This document shows positions 21,354 to 30,066 of a stretch of DNA of 38,702 nt, piece after piece. The notes under the pieces are model-generated. The model worked only from the letters and a program-made list of their open reading frames with translations, was not told where the DNA came from and ran no database searches. The DNA is from an uncultured Mediterraneibacter sp. (GTDB lineage: Bacteria > Bacillota > Clostridia > Lachnospirales > Lachnospiraceae). Numbering within the stretch: the stretch's first letter is position 1; each line of letters begins with the position of its first letter. The translations under genes and the position numbers were made by a program. Location of the stretch: positions 1-38,702 of the forward strand of contig NZ_CALWFZ010000019.1 of assembly GCF_944377805.1 (NCBI RefSeq), in the 5' to 3' direction.

Positions 21354-21899
21354 ATGAACTCAAACATTCGCACAAAATTTGCCGAATATTATCTTTACTT
21401 TATGATGTATTCCATTCTCGGATGGATCTATGAAGTATTTCTTGAAGTCGTTGTATACCGCTGGGGATTTTCCAATAGAGGCGTCCTTTTCGGCCCCTGG
21501 TGTGTTATCTACGGCACAGGCGCCCTTATTCTGATTTTCTCTCTGAGAAATCTTCAGAAACAGCGTCTCTTCCTTGGTAAAATAAAGATTACCCCTGTGC
21601 TTGTCTTCATCGCTATTGTAATCATCACAACTCTGCTGGAGCTGGCCGCCAGTTATATCATGGAGTTCACCCGAGGGGACTGGCTCTGGGATTACCGCAG
21701 GTTTGCCTTTAACTTTGAAGGGCGCATTGCTTTAAATCCGAGTATCCGTTTCGGCATTGGAGGGATGATCTTTCTCTATGTTCTCCAGCCGCTGTTTGAA
21801 AAGCTGACCGCAAAGCTGCCCCGAAAAGCACTCTATGCCGTCAGCCTGACTCTGCTTATAATTTTTCTTGCGGATCTTATCTTCACGTTTTGTCTGTGA
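21354..21899 (+). CDS. CmpB-like membrane protein (putative ABC transporter permease, PF06541 type)
   Basis: A 181-residue membrane protein with about five hydrophobic segments. It contains the family features LYFMMYSILGWIYEVF near 14-29, NRGVLFGPWCVIYGTGA near 42-58 and DYRRFAFNFEGRIALNPS near 110-130. The family is annotated as a putative ABC permease but has no ATPase partner here, and its function is unknown. A ribosome site AAGAGGAG precedes the ATG. It converges on the sirtuin gene. No strong terminator is visible in the 36-base gap. Confidence 0.85.
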   Translation: MNSNIRTKFAEYYLYFMMYSILGWIYEVFLEVVVYRWGFSNRGVLFGPWCVIYGTGALILIFSLRNLQKQRLFLGKIKITPVLVFIAIVIITTLLELAASYIMEFTRGDWLWDYRRFAFNFEGRIALNPSIRFGIGGMIFLYVLQPLFEKLTAKLPRKALYAVSLTLLIIFLADLIFTFCL

Positions 21900-21935
21900 T
21901 CCGCATCCTGGCCGTAATCTGTGAACAGATTGGCT

Positions 21936-22664
21936 TTATCTGACTTTGATCCTCCCCAGAATCTCGCCGATCGGCGCGGCAATAGACAGTTCAGCCCGGA
22001 CTGTCTTTGCTGTCGCTGATTTATTGATGACTGCCAGATGTCTGCCTCTGAAATAATCGATAAATCCCGCCGCCGGATATACAAAGAGAGATGTCCCGCC
22101 TATGATCAGCGTATCGGCACCGGAGATCGCCTCCACCGCGCCCTGTATCACCCCCTGATTCAACCCTTCCTCGTAGAGAACTACATCCGGCTTAATCAGC
22201 CCGCCGCACTCACACAGGGGCGCTCCCTGGAATTCCTTCACATAACGGGCATCATAGAACTTTCCGCATTTCATACAATAATTCCTGTGAATGCTTCCAT
22301 GAAGTTCATACACTGTCTTACTGCCGGCCGCCTGATGAAGGCCGTCTATATTCTGCGTGACTACCGCAGTGAGTCTGCCGGCTTTCTCAAGTTGGGCCAG
22401 CTTCATGTGGGCCGGATTCGGTCTGGCTCCCAGGCACATCATCTTATCCTTATAAAATTCATAAAAAACTTCCGGATATTTCAGGAAAAAACTGTGGCTT
22501 ACAACCTGTTCCGGAGAATATTTGTACTTCTGGTGGTAGATACCGTCCGCACTTCTAAAATCCGGTATACCGCTTTCAGTAGATACACCCGCTCCTCCGA
22601 AAAATACAATCCTGGTGCTGTCGTCTATGATCTTCTGCAGTTCTTCCACTTCTCTGTCATACAA
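21936..22664 (-). CDS. Sirtuin-type NAD-dependent protein deacylase
   Basis: About 242 residues from a TTG at 22664, chosen because GGAG lies 8 bases upstream; an ATG at 22685 gives seven more residues but has a weaker site. The NAD-binding GGAGVSTESGIPDFRS, VTQNIDGLHQAAG, the catalytic His in ELHGS and the zinc ligands CMKC and CEC are all present. It removes acetyl or other acyl groups from lysines using NAD. It follows the HD-domain gene by 36 bases from this start and is probably cotranscribed. Confidence 0.92.
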   Translation of the reverse strand: MYDREVEELQKIIDDSTRIVFFGGAGVSTESGIPDFRSADGIYHQKYKYSPEQVVSHSFFLKYPEVFYEFYKDKMMCLGARPNPAHMKLAQLEKAGRLTAVVTQNIDGLHQAAGSKTVYELHGSIHRNYCMKCGKFYDARYVKEFQGAPLCECGGLIKPDVVLYEEGLNQGVIQGAVEAISGADTLIIGGTSLFVYPAAGFIDYFRGRHLAVINKSATAKTVRAELSIAAPIGEILGRIKVR

Positions 22665-22700
22665 TGATATCACTCCTTTCCCCATGATTTTTCTCAAGTA

Positions 22701-23318
22701 CTAATCCGCTTTCAGATTCCCCTGCGCGATATGCTTATCCATAACTTCAAGCATCTTCTCCCAGATAATCTCCGATGTCTCGGGCACTTTCGCATTACGC
22801 CTGCACACCTGGGATTTACGCACACCATGCTCCGCCCAGCTTCTCCCGTCCGACGCGTCATTTAAAAGAAACGGCTGAAAATTATCCAGCAGATGGGCAA
22901 ACTTTGCCTCCGCAGTCTCATATTCCTCAAACTCATCCCAGAGTTCCCGGAAATATGTTTCCTGGTCTGCAGGGAGAAGTCCGAAAATACGGTCGGCCGC
23001 TTTCACTTCCCTTTCTCTTTTCGTTGCGGCTCCCGCATCGTCATAGGCATAAGTATCTCCCGCATCGATCTCTACAAGATCATGAATCAGCACCATAATT
23101 ATCACTTTCGTCAGATCCACATCTTCCTCGATATGCTCCTTCAAAAGCACAGCAGACAGCGCAAGATGCCACGAGTGTTCCGCGTCATTCTCCTTTCTCT
23201 GTCTGTCCGAAAGATAAGTCTGACGGAAGATATTCTTCACTTTGTCCACTTCAATGATAAATTGAATCTGCTGCTCCAGACGTTCTCTTCTCTGCCCTGT
23301 ATTCTTCTTTGCCGCCAT
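22701..23318 (-). CDS. HD-domain hydrolase (YfbR/HDDC2-like)
   Basis: A 205-residue HD-superfamily protein. The metal ligands are visible: the His of AEHSWHLAL near 47-54, HD in LIHDLVEIDAGDTYAYD near 78-94 and a C-terminal Asp in LLDNFQPFL near 142-150. This set matches the YfbR/HDDC2 type, whose members dephosphorylate deoxynucleoside monophosphates. The exact substrate is inferred from the family. The start is ATG with a modest upstream AGATGACCGGAC. It heads a pair with the sirtuin gene. Confidence 0.87.
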   Translation of the reverse strand: MAAKKNTGQRRERLEQQIQFIIEVDKVKNIFRQTYLSDRQRKENDAEHSWHLALSAVLLKEHIEEDVDLTKVIIMVLIHDLVEIDAGDTYAYDDAGAATKREREVKAADRIFGLLPADQETYFRELWDEFEEYETAEAKFAHLLDNFQPFLLNDASDGRSWAEHGVRKSQVCRRNAKVPETSEIIWEKMLEVMDKHIAQGNLKAD

Positions 23319-23391
23319 GTCCGGTCATCTCCATTTCCTTTTCTCTGTCTTATATTGTAGCATGCAAGTCCGAAAATTCCCACTTGAATAC

Positions 23392-23449
23392 ATCCAAAAA
23401 AAACAAAATCTCCCTGACGCTACGAACCTTTTTGTCGTGCGACAGGGAG
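23392..23449 (-). terminator. Terminator of the DUF6465 gene
   Basis: On the minus strand the stem CTCCCTG-CGC pairs with GCG-CAGGGAG around a long loop. A T-rich tail (ATTTTGTTTTTTTT) follows. It lies about 16 bases after the stop. Confidence 0.8.
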
Positions 23450-23464
23450 TATCTTCCTCAACTG

Positions 23465-23986
23465 TTACAGTACAACTTTTCCTGTTGTGCTTCCGTTTAC
23501 TACATAGTAAGCGGCAGACTCTTCCGGTTTCAGGTAGATCTGTACATCTTTAATATCATCTACACTGTTGTTCAGATCATATGTCCAGATGTCTTTCACC
23601 TTCTGAAGGATCTCCTCCTGTGTATACTCCTTGCCGGAGAACTGCAGGAACATCTCCATCTTAATCTCGGATTTCTTAGCCGCTGCTTTCTTTGTAGCAG
23701 TTGTCTTCTTCGCTGTTGTTTTTTTCGCTGCTGTCCTGGTTGACGCAGCTTTTGTCGTCGTCTTCTTTGCTGCTGTCTTCTTAGCCGGTGTCTTCTTTGC
23801 AGTAGTCGTCTTCTTCGCTTCTGTCTTCTCTGCCGGAGTATCTACTAAAACTGCTGCTTTTGTCTCCAGTTTCTTTGTAGTATCCTTCTTTGTCTCGATT
23901 GCTTTTGCTGTTTCCGCTTTTGCCGGTTCCGCCTTTACTTCTTTCGCTGTTGTCTTCGCCGTTGAATTTGTTTTCTTTACTGCCAT
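23465..23986 (-). CDS. DUF6465 protein with histone H1-like Lys/Ala/Thr-rich tail
   Basis: A 173-residue protein. Residues 1-105 are a basic, low-complexity arm built from KKTTAKK/AAKKT-type repeats, like histone H1 tails and HU arms. Residues 108-173 are a small folded DUF6465 domain (MEMFLQFSGKEYTQEEILQ, then VQIYLKPEESAAYYVVNG). The arm would bind DNA or RNA non-specifically; this is inferred from composition. It has a strong promoter and its own terminator, so it is likely an abundant monocistronic product. A good ribosome site (AGGAGGG) precedes the ATG. Confidence 0.82.
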   Translation of the reverse strand: MAVKKTNSTAKTTAKEVKAEPAKAETAKAIETKKDTTKKLETKAAVLVDTPAEKTEAKKTTTAKKTPAKKTAAKKTTTKAASTRTAAKKTTAKKTTATKKAAAKKSEIKMEMFLQFSGKEYTQEEILQKVKDIWTYDLNNSVDDIKDVQIYLKPEESAAYYVVNGSTTGKVVL

Positions 23987-24090
23987 ACTTGTCCCTCCTA
24001 AAATAATACACCAAGTATTTCCGACTCCGGCATATCTTCAGCCTGCCGTGAATCTTAAGTATTCAACTCAATCCTCAAGTTCCATAGGGG

Positions 24091-24119
24091 ATTGTACATC
24101 ATTTTTTTGAAAAGGTCAA
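24091..24119 (-). promoter_or_regulatory. Promoter of the DUF6465 gene
   Basis: On the minus strand TTGACC (24114-24119) and TACAAT (24091-24096) are 17 bases apart. The region also contains a loose TTTGA/TCAAA repeat with 5-base spacing, unlike the 3-base spacing of the fab operator. Confidence 0.65.
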
Positions 24120-24138
24120 ATTTTTTTATTTTTCTCTG

Positions 24139-24591
24139 TTAATTATTGATCTTATCATGGTATCCCCTGAAAAATTCTGACAATCCATTCAGCGTTTTCA
24201 CGAGAACTGAAATTTCTCTTTCGTCCAGTTTGTTGATTACCGCTTCCGTCATCTCCCGATGATATTCTCTGTGATGTTCATAAGCCCGCAGCCCTTTTTT
24301 GGTAAGCTGTAAAAACACAACCCGGCGGTCTTCATTGCTCCTGTGACGTGTTACATACTTTTTGTTTACAAGACTGTTGACAGCAGTTGTGAGAGAACCC
24401 GCAGTGATCCCCAGTTTCTTGGCTACCCCGGACATCGTATGGTCTCCGGTAAGCCCTATCGCTTCTATAATATGCATATCATTGTTTGTAATATCTTTAA
24501 ATTCTTCCGTAATGATCGCATCTTCTTCCAGTTTCAGTATTTCATTGAATAAATTCACCAGAATATCGTTGATCGCTTCCTCTGGGGTCAT
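24139..24591 (-). CDS. fabT: MarR-family repressor of fatty acid synthesis (FabT-like)
   Basis: A 150-residue winged-helix protein from the ATG at 24591, which has AGGAG 7 bases upstream; a longer in-frame reading overlaps the preceding gene and is unlikely. The recognition helix region reads MSGVAKKLGITAGSLTTAVNSL and the wing is RHRSNEDRRVVFLQL. Streptococcal FabT, when bound to acyl-ACP, represses the fab genes. Here the gene is last in the fab operon rather than near its start. A FabT-like operator lies over the fabH promoter, 10.6 kb upstream. Confidence 0.85.
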   Translation of the reverse strand: MTPEEAINDILVNLFNEILKLEEDAIITEEFKDITNNDMHIIEAIGLTGDHTMSGVAKKLGITAGSLTTAVNSLVNKKYVTRHRSNEDRRVVFLQLTKKGLRAYEHHREYHREMTEAVINKLDEREISVLVKTLNGLSEFFRGYHDKINN

Positions 24592-24608
24592 CCGGTTTCT
24601 CCTTTCTG

Positions 24609-25661
24609 TCAGGCAAATAATTCCTGAACTGCTTCTCTGACTGTATCGATCTTCTGCGCTCTCCACGCCTTAGCTCCGCAGAACAAAAGTCCCTCCTCAA
24701 TATTTCCTTTTACGGCGTTAATCAGACCGTCTGTAATGCAGTAAGGGATTTCCGCGGGACGGCACTTCTCCAGACATCTGTGACACGGGCTGTGGGGAAT
24801 CTGCTCCCCGCCCATCACCCGTTCCATAAAACGGTTCATAATCGCGCGGCCAGGCATTCCCACCGGACTTTTTACAATCTGGATGTCCTCCTTGGAGGCA
24901 TGTATATATGCCTCTTTATACCGGATGTCAGCATCGCACTCCTCAGTTGTCACAAAACGTGTGGCCACCTGAACGCCGTCTGCGCCAAGAGCCATCACCC
25001 GCTTTACGTCACTGCTGTCATAGATGCCCCCTGCTACTACAACCGGAATGTCGATCCCGTATTTTTCACCGAATTTCTTTACGGTCTGTATAATCTTGCG
25101 GATCTCCCGGCCATATGCATCTCCGGCATAAGCGACGATCTCTTCCTTTTTGAAGCCGAGATGCCCTCCCGCCTCCGGCCCTTCGATCACTACAAGATCT
25201 GCAGTTCTTTTGTATTTGCGATCCCAGTATTTCAGAATCACATTAGCCGATTTGTCTGTTGACACAATCGGAGCTATTTTTGTCTGACTCCCCGCTGTCA
25301 GCGCCGGCAGATCTACCGGAAGCCCGGCACCCGATATTACAATATCAGCTCCCGCTTTCACCGCCGCCTTAATATGAGCAGCGTGGGCCTTAAGAGCAGT
25401 CATCACATTATATCCGATAATGCCGTCCGGGGAAATGGAGCGTGCCTTCTTCATCTCGCTCTCAATGGCCCTTAAATTGGCGCCTTCCGGATTCATGTCA
25501 AAATCGCTTTCCCTGTAACCTATCTGGGCTGTGGAAATAATTCCGATACCGCCCTCCTTTGCAACAGTTCCCGCCAGCCTGCCAAGGCTGACTCCGACAC
25601 CCATTCCGCCCTGTATCAGGGGAATTCGTGTAAGTTTGTTGCCAATCCTCAGATTCTTCAT
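24609..25661 (-). CDS. FabK/nitronate-monooxygenase-like flavoprotein with Cys cluster (FabX-like)
   Basis: About 350 residues from the ATG at 25661 (GAGG 6 bases upstream; a GTG 12 bases earlier overlaps the accDA stop). The FMN-binding TIM barrel has IPLIQGGMGVGVS, IVISGAGLP, the EAGGH catalytic His and VAGGI..ADGVQVATRF. Unlike FabK, the C-terminus has CxxCxxxC, a fourth Cys 8 residues after the third and a fifth about 20 further (297, 300, 304, 312 and 332, counting from the GTG), a plausible [4Fe-4S] site. Helicobacter FabX, a flavoprotein with such a cluster, makes the cis double bond in fatty acid synthesis. In this operon a FabX-like role is reasonable but unproven. Confidence 0.7.
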   Translation of the reverse strand: MKNLRIGNKLTRIPLIQGGMGVGVSLGRLAGTVAKEGGIGIISTAQIGYRESDFDMNPEGANLRAIESEMKKARSISPDGIIGYNVMTALKAHAAHIKAAVKAGADIVISGAGLPVDLPALTAGSQTKIAPIVSTDKSANVILKYWDRKYKRTADLVVIEGPEAGGHLGFKKEEIVAYAGDAYGREIRKIIQTVKKFGEKYGIDIPVVVAGGIYDSSDVKRVMALGADGVQVATRFVTTEECDADIRYKEAYIHASKEDIQIVKSPVGMPGRAIMNRFMERVMGGEQIPHSPCHRCLEKCRPAEIPYCITDGLINAVKGNIEEGLLFCGAKAWRAQKIDTVREAVQELFA

Positions 25662-25669
25662 ATTTAACC

Positions 25670-27361
25670 TCACATTCTACGGAATCTGTCGTATCGCTTT
25701 GCTGTCAGCTCATCCGAAGGAAGTTTCCTGTAGGATGCGAGGAAATCCAAAATGCGTCCGTCCAGATCCGAGCAGACCTCTCCCAGATTCTCATCTGTAA
25801 AATCTTTCGGTTCCGGAATCACCTGTTCGATAATTCCCAGTCGCTTTAAATCTCCCGCTGTCAGTTTCATAACCTCAGCCGCCTCGCTCGCCCTCTTGGC
25901 ATCCTTCCAGAGAATACTCGCAAAACCTTCCGGTGAGAGCACAGAATAAATAGCATTCTCCAACATCCACACTTCGTCCGCAACTGCCATCGCAAGCGCT
26001 CCGCCGCTTCCTCCTTCTCCGATCACAACGGAAAGCACCGGCACCTTAAGCCCGGAGAGTTCATAGAGGTTTCTTGCTATCGCTTCACCCTGCCCTCTCT
26101 CTTCTGCTTCCAAGCCGCAGAATGCCCCCGGAGTATCTACAAAGCAGATCACAGGGCGGCCGAATTTTTCCGCCTGTTTCATCAGACGCAGTGCTTTGCG
26201 GTATCCATCCGGAGACGGCATGGCAAAATTGCGGTCTAAGTTCTCCTTTGTCGTTTTTCCTTTTGCCTGTGCGATCACAGTCACCGGCATGCCGTGAAAA
26301 TAAGCGATACCTCCAACAATTGCATGATCATCTTTATAATATCGGTCTCCATGAAACTCCATGAAGTCCGTAAATAGCGCGTCAATATAGTCCGGTCCCA
26401 CCGGCCGGTCTTTCTTTCTGGAAATCTGCACGCGCTCCCACGCGCTTACAGAAACAGATTCCCCGTCCGAACCTGTTCTGACGTCAGAGCTTTCCTCTGC
26501 CTCCGACATTTTACCGCCGCTGTGTACTTTTAATATCTGAGAGAGTACATCTTTTAACTCTTCCCTCTCCACGATCCTGTCCACGAAACCATGCTCCAAA
26601 AGGAACTCTGATCTCTGGAATCCTTTTGGCAGTTTCTGTCCGATAGTCTGCTCTATCACACGCGGTCCGGCAAACCCGATCAGAGCCTTGGGTTCCGCGA
26701 GAATAATATCGCCCAGCATCGCAAAGCTTGCTGTCACGCCGCCTGTCGTCGGATCCGTCAGAACAGATATATATAATCCTCCGACATCACTGTGTTTTCT
26801 AAGCGCTGCCGATGTTTTCGCCATCTGCATCAGAGATACGATGCCCTCCTGCATACGCGCCCCTCCTGAGCAGGTAAAGATAATCACAGGAAGTTTCTCC
26901 TCCGTAGCTCTCTCCACCGCTCTTGTGATCTTCTCGCCTACAATGTGCCCCATGCTGGCCATCATAAATCTGCCGTCGCACACTCCAACAACAGCCGGAC
27001 TTCCATTGATCAGAACCTTTCCTGTCACGACAGCCTCATTCAGATTTGTACGCTCTTTCAGCTGATTAATCTTATCCTCATATCCTCGGAAATCCAGCGG
27101 ATTAACAAAATCCATATCCTTATCCCACTCCTCAAAGGAGCCTTCGTCCGCGATCATCTCGATCCGTCTGTAGGCATGGACGCGGAAGTATCCGTGGCAT
27201 TTCGGGCAGATATAATACCCGTTTTTTACGTCCTCGGCAATAATAGCCGCGCCACACTTATTACATTTTCTCAGAAGTCCTGTCGGTACTTCCGGGTGGG
27301 AATTCCTGAGTGAAATATAATGGGACCTGCTGGTCTTTTTAAACATATCTTTCAGATTCAT
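25670..27361 (-). CDS. accDA: Fused acetyl-CoA carboxylase carboxyltransferase (beta-alpha)
   Basis: One 563-residue frame holds both carboxyltransferase subunits. The beta part (about 1-275) starts with a zinc ribbon (Cys33, Cys36, Cys52, Cys55) and has the crotonase-like [17 protein letters not shown] near 164-180. The alpha part (about 305-563) has [25 protein letters not shown] near 358, [26 protein letters not shown] near 410-435 and [11 protein letters not shown] near 446. It transfers CO2 from carboxybiotin to acetyl-CoA. Usually these are separate genes; the linker (about 278-300) is acidic and Ser-rich. I see no sign of a frameshift. Confidence 0.93.
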   Translation of the reverse strand: MNLKDMFKKTSRSHYISLRNSHPEVPTGLLRKCNKCGAAIIAEDVKNGYYICPKCHGYFRVHAYRRIEMIADEGSFEEWDKDMDFVNPLDFRGYEDKINQLKERTNLNEAVVTGKVLINGSPAVVGVCDGRFMMASMGHIVGEKITRAVERATEEKLPVIIFTCSGGARMQEGIVSLMQMAKTSAALRKHSDVGGLYISVLTDPTTGGVTASFAMLGDIILAEPKALIGFAGPRVIEQTIGQKLPKGFQRSEFLLEHGFVDRIVEREELKDVLSQILKVHSGGKMSEAEESSDVRTGSDGESVSVSAWERVQISRKKDRPVGPDYIDALFTDFMEFHGDRYYKDDHAIVGGIAYFHGMPVTVIAQAKGKTTKENLDRNFAMPSPDGYRKALRLMKQAEKFGRPVICFVDTPGAFCGLEAEERGQGEAIARNLYELSGLKVPVLSVVIGEGGSGGALAMAVADEVWMLENAIYSVLSPEGFASILWKDAKRASEAAEVMKLTAGDLKRLGIIEQVIPEPKDFTDENLGEVCSDLDGRILDFLASYRKLPSDELTAKRYDRFRRM

Positions 27362-27367
27362 CTGAGA

Positions 27368-28723
27368 TTACCTCCTGAAAAAATCTGCCGACAAATTCTC
27401 TATAAACTCTATGTCGATGTTTCCGGCTATAAAATCCGGGTGGTTTAAAATCTCATACTGATAATCCACATTTGTGTCAATCCCCTCTATGATTACCTCG
27501 CCTAATGCGCTCTGCATTTTGCGTATCGCCTCATTTCGGTTCTTTGCGTGAACGATCAGTTTCGCAAGCATGGAATCATAGTAGGGCGGCACCGTATATC
27601 CGCTGTAGATTGCGGAGTCAATACGCACGCCCTTTCCGCCCGGAAGATACATATCCGTAATTTTCCCCGGCGACGGGCGGAAGTTCTTCAACGGATTTTC
27701 CGCATTGATACGACACTCAATGGCATGACCGGTAATGTGAATATCTTCCTGTCTGTAACTGAGTGGTCTGCCGTCCGCAATACGAATCTGCTCTTTCACC
27801 AGGTCCACGCCTGTCACCCATTCTGTCACAGGATGTTCAACCTGAATTCTCGTATTCATCTCCATAAAATAGAAGTTATTGTTCTTCTCAAGCAGAAACT
27901 CGATCGTCCCCGCATTTGTATAGTGAGCAGCCCTGGCAGCCTTTACGGCAGCCTCGCCCATCTTCTCCCGAAGTTCAGGCGAAAGTGCAATGGATGGAGA
28001 CTCTTCGATCATTTTCTGATGATTTCTCTGGATTGAGCAGTCACGCTCACCAAGGTGAATCACATTGCCGTGGGAATCGGCCATGATCTGGAACTCAATA
28101 TGGCGCGGATGCTCCACAAAATGCTCAATATACATCGTATTATCGCCAAAGGCCATCTGCGCTTCTTTCTGAGCTGTCTGGAAACTGTTTTCAAACTCTT
28201 CAGGCGTATGCGCTACACGCATTCCCTTTCCACCGCCGCCCAATGCTGCTTTGACGATTACCGGATAACCGATTTCGGCAGCTGCCTTCGCGCCTTCTCC
28301 GGCATCATAAATCGGCTCTTTGCTCCCCGGAATCACGGGGACTCCCGCGCTTATCATTGTATTTCTGGCCTCTGACTTGTTTCCCAGTTTGCGAATTACA
28401 TCAGAGGACGGCCCGATAAATGTAATATTGCACTGTTCACACAATTCAGCGAATCGGCTGTTTTCTGAGAGGAAACCGAATCCCGGATGGATCGCGTCCG
28501 CCCCTGAAATCAGCGTGGCGCTGATAATATTTTGCATATTCAGGTAACTCTCCGAAGAGGGGGCCGGGCCGATACATACCGCCTCGTCAGCAAGCTGTGT
28601 ATGAAGGGCTTCCCTGTCTGCCTCGGAGTAAACGGCAACTGTCTCAATTCCCATCTCGCGGCACGCACGGATGATTCGGACAGCAATCTCTCCGCGATTT
28701 GCGATCAATACTTTTCCAATCAT
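27368..28723 (-). CDS. accC: Biotin carboxylase subunit of acetyl-CoA carboxylase
   Basis: A 451-residue ATP-grasp enzyme that carboxylates biotin on AccB. The N-terminus [22 protein letters not shown], the ATP loop [13 protein letters not shown] near 159-171, [10 protein letters not shown] near 206, [19 protein letters not shown] near 228-246 and [14 protein letters not shown] near 288-301 are all intact. The length is standard. It lies 6 bases before accDA and just after fabZ on the same transcript. Confidence 0.97.
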   Translation of the reverse strand: MIGKVLIANRGEIAVRIIRACREMGIETVAVYSEADREALHTQLADEAVCIGPAPSSESYLNMQNIISATLISGADAIHPGFGFLSENSRFAELCEQCNITFIGPSSDVIRKLGNKSEARNTMISAGVPVIPGSKEPIYDAGEGAKAAAEIGYPVIVKAALGGGGKGMRVAHTPEEFENSFQTAQKEAQMAFGDNTMYIEHFVEHPRHIEFQIMADSHGNVIHLGERDCSIQRNHQKMIEESPSIALSPELREKMGEAAVKAARAAHYTNAGTIEFLLEKNNNFYFMEMNTRIQVEHPVTEWVTGVDLVKEQIRIADGRPLSYRQEDIHITGHAIECRINAENPLKNFRPSPGKITDMYLPGGKGVRIDSAIYSGYTVPPYYDSMLAKLIVHAKNRNEAIRKMQSALGEVIIEGIDTNVDYQYEILNHPDFIAGNIDIEFIENLSADFFRR

Positions 28724-28729
28724 CTTCTC

Positions 28730-29161
28730 TTACTCTCCTACCATAAATGTCAGTTCGGCGCTGACAACTGCTTTTCCATCCACATATGCTGTTGCCTGCC
28801 CCACTCCTACAGGTCCCTTGCTCTTAATAATCTTCGTCTCAAGCTTCAGCGTATCTCCCGGGAATACCATTCCTTTGAAACGACATTTCTGAACTCCTCC
28901 GAAAAACGCGATTTTGCCTTTGTTCTCCGGCATACTTAAGATCGCAACCGCGCCGGTCTGTGCCAGAGCCTCAAGAATGAGTACGCCCGGCATCACCGCC
29001 TTCTGAGGGAAGTGTCCCTTGAAGAAGTCTTCTCGGTATGTCACTCCTTTATACCCCACTGCATACTGTCCCGGTTCATAGTCCTCGATTTTATCGATCA
29101 GAAGAAACGGATGTCTGTGGGGGATGATTTCCTGTATCTGCTCTACGTTCAAACTATTCAT
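28730..29161 (-). CDS. fabZ: 3-hydroxyacyl-ACP dehydratase
   Basis: A 143-residue hot-dog dehydratase from the ATG at 29161, preceded by GGAAAGG; a GTG 27 bases upstream is in frame but less likely. The catalytic GHFPQKAVMPGVL has His50, and Glu64 lies in LEALAQ. FabZ removes water from 3-hydroxyacyl-ACP. It is separated from accB by an unusual 345-base repeat-filled spacer. No fabA or fabM is in the window. Confidence 0.95.
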   Translation of the reverse strand: MNSLNVEQIQEIIPHRHPFLLIDKIEDYEPGQYAVGYKGVTYREDFFKGHFPQKAVMPGVLILEALAQTGAVAILSMPENKGKIAFFGGVQKCRFKGMVFPGDTLKLETKIIKSKGPVGVGQATAYVDGKAVVSAELTFMVGE

Positions 29162-29182
29162 AATTATATGCACCTTTCCTTT

Positions 29183-29438
29183 CCGCACCTCACAGCTCGA
29201 TTCCGCCGCTTAGCGTCTCCTTCTCGCTGTGGGCTGCCGCCATATGCGCTTCCTCGCGCCATGTGCTTGTTTTTCCGTCCGCACCTCACAGCTCGATTCC
29301 GCCGCTTAGCGTCTCCTTCTCGCTGTGGGCTGCCGCCTTTGCGCTTCCTTGCGCCATGTGCTTGTTTTTCCGTCCGCACCTCACAGCTCGATTCCGCCGC
29401 TTAGCGTCTCCTTCTCGCTGTGGGCTGCCGCCATATGC
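29183..29438 (-). repeat. Three tandem copies of a ~96-bp repeat in the fab operon
   Basis: Units start at 29183, 29279 and 29374, each at CCGCACCTCACAGCTCG. The first two are full (96 and 95 bases) and nearly identical; the third stops after about 65 bases at the start of the 18-bp inverted repeat. Each unit can fold on the minus strand with CACAGC pairing GCTGTG and a small CGCTAAGCG hairpin. Short reading frames across the array (QREGDAKRRNRAV core) lack ribosome sites. The array lies in the accB-fabZ spacer and would be transcribed in the fab mRNA. Confidence 0.88.
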
Positions 29439-29493
29439 CAGGAAGTATCCTCTGCCTTTTGCGGGCATGCCGCACGGCAGAGGATACTTCCTG
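29439..29493 (-). repeat. Perfect 18-bp inverted repeat (hairpin) next to the tandem array
   Basis: Arms 29439-29456 (CAGGAAGTATCCTCTGCC) and 29476-29493 are exact reverse complements around a 19-base centre that itself has TGCGG/CCGCA. The hairpin lies 13 bases after the accB stop on the operon transcript. There is no T-run on the minus strand after it, so it is more likely a 3'-stabilising or processing structure than a terminator. Confidence 0.8.
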
Positions 29494-29506
29494 GCGCATG
29501 TGCGGA

Positions 29507-30007
29507 CTAGCTTATTACAAAGAGTGGCTGACCGAATTCGACGCTCTGGCCGTTTTCTACAAGGATTTCCGTTATGGTTCCGGAATAGTCGCTCTCAATC
29601 TCGTTCATCAGTTTCATCGCCTCTACGATTGCCAGCACTTGTCCTTCTTTAACGCTGTCTCCGACTTTTACAAACGGTTCAGCATCCTCTGCGGGTGCGG
29701 CATAGAATGTTCCCACCAGTGGTGATGTCACTACGTTTCCTTTCACAGTATTTCCCTCTGTCTGAGCGCTCTTTGTTTCTGAAACCGCCGGAGCCTGCTC
29801 TACCGGTACCTGAGGTGCTGCCAGGCTATGAGCCGCCACAGGCGCAGCTGCCGGGGCGGCAATCGGGATGACCGGGGCCGGAACTGCTGCCGGAGCCGCT
29901 ACTGTTTTTTTCAATGACAGTTTAACGCCGTCTTCTTCGTATTTGAATTCTGTAAGTTCAGAGTCTGACACAGCCTTGATAAGCTGTAATATCTGTTCTG
30001 CTTTCAT
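29507..30007 (-). CDS. accB: Biotin carboxyl carrier protein of acetyl-CoA carboxylase
   Basis: A 166-residue protein from the ATG at 30007, preceded by GAGGG; a TTG 6 bases earlier is in frame. An N-terminal helical region (1-45) is followed by an Ala/Pro/Val-rich flexible linker (about 45-90) and the C-terminal biotinyl domain. The biotinylation site is the Lys in VEAMKLMNEIE. It carries carboxybiotin between AccC and AccDA. It lies between fabF and the repeat-filled spacer. Confidence 0.96.
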   Translation of the reverse strand: MKAEQILQLIKAVSDSELTEFKYEEDGVKLSLKKTVAAPAAVPAPVIPIAAPAAAPVAAHSLAAPQVPVEQAPAVSETKSAQTEGNTVKGNVVTSPLVGTFYAAPAEDAEPFVKVGDSVKEGQVLAIVEAMKLMNEIESDYSGTITEILVENGQSVEFGQPLFVIS

Positions 30008-30066
30008 ATCCAATCCCTCTCTCTATTTGGAGAATCAGGAGAAACTGCTTCTCCTGATCCTCCAAA

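Noticed and set aside
24106-24120. FabT box in the DUF6465 promoter (TTTGA/TCAAA).
   Set aside because: The spacer is 5 bases rather than the 3 of the fab operator and the streptococcal box. The region is T- and A-rich, so chance is likely.
29183-29438. The tandem repeats as a CRISPR array.
   Set aside because: Units are about 96 bases and contiguous, without unique spacers, and no cas gene is in the window.
29164-29468. Small Arg-rich frames across the 96-bp repeats that could be read as genes.
   Set aside because: They follow the repeat unit, have no ribosome sites and change frame with the one-base length difference. They are better explained as repeat DNA.
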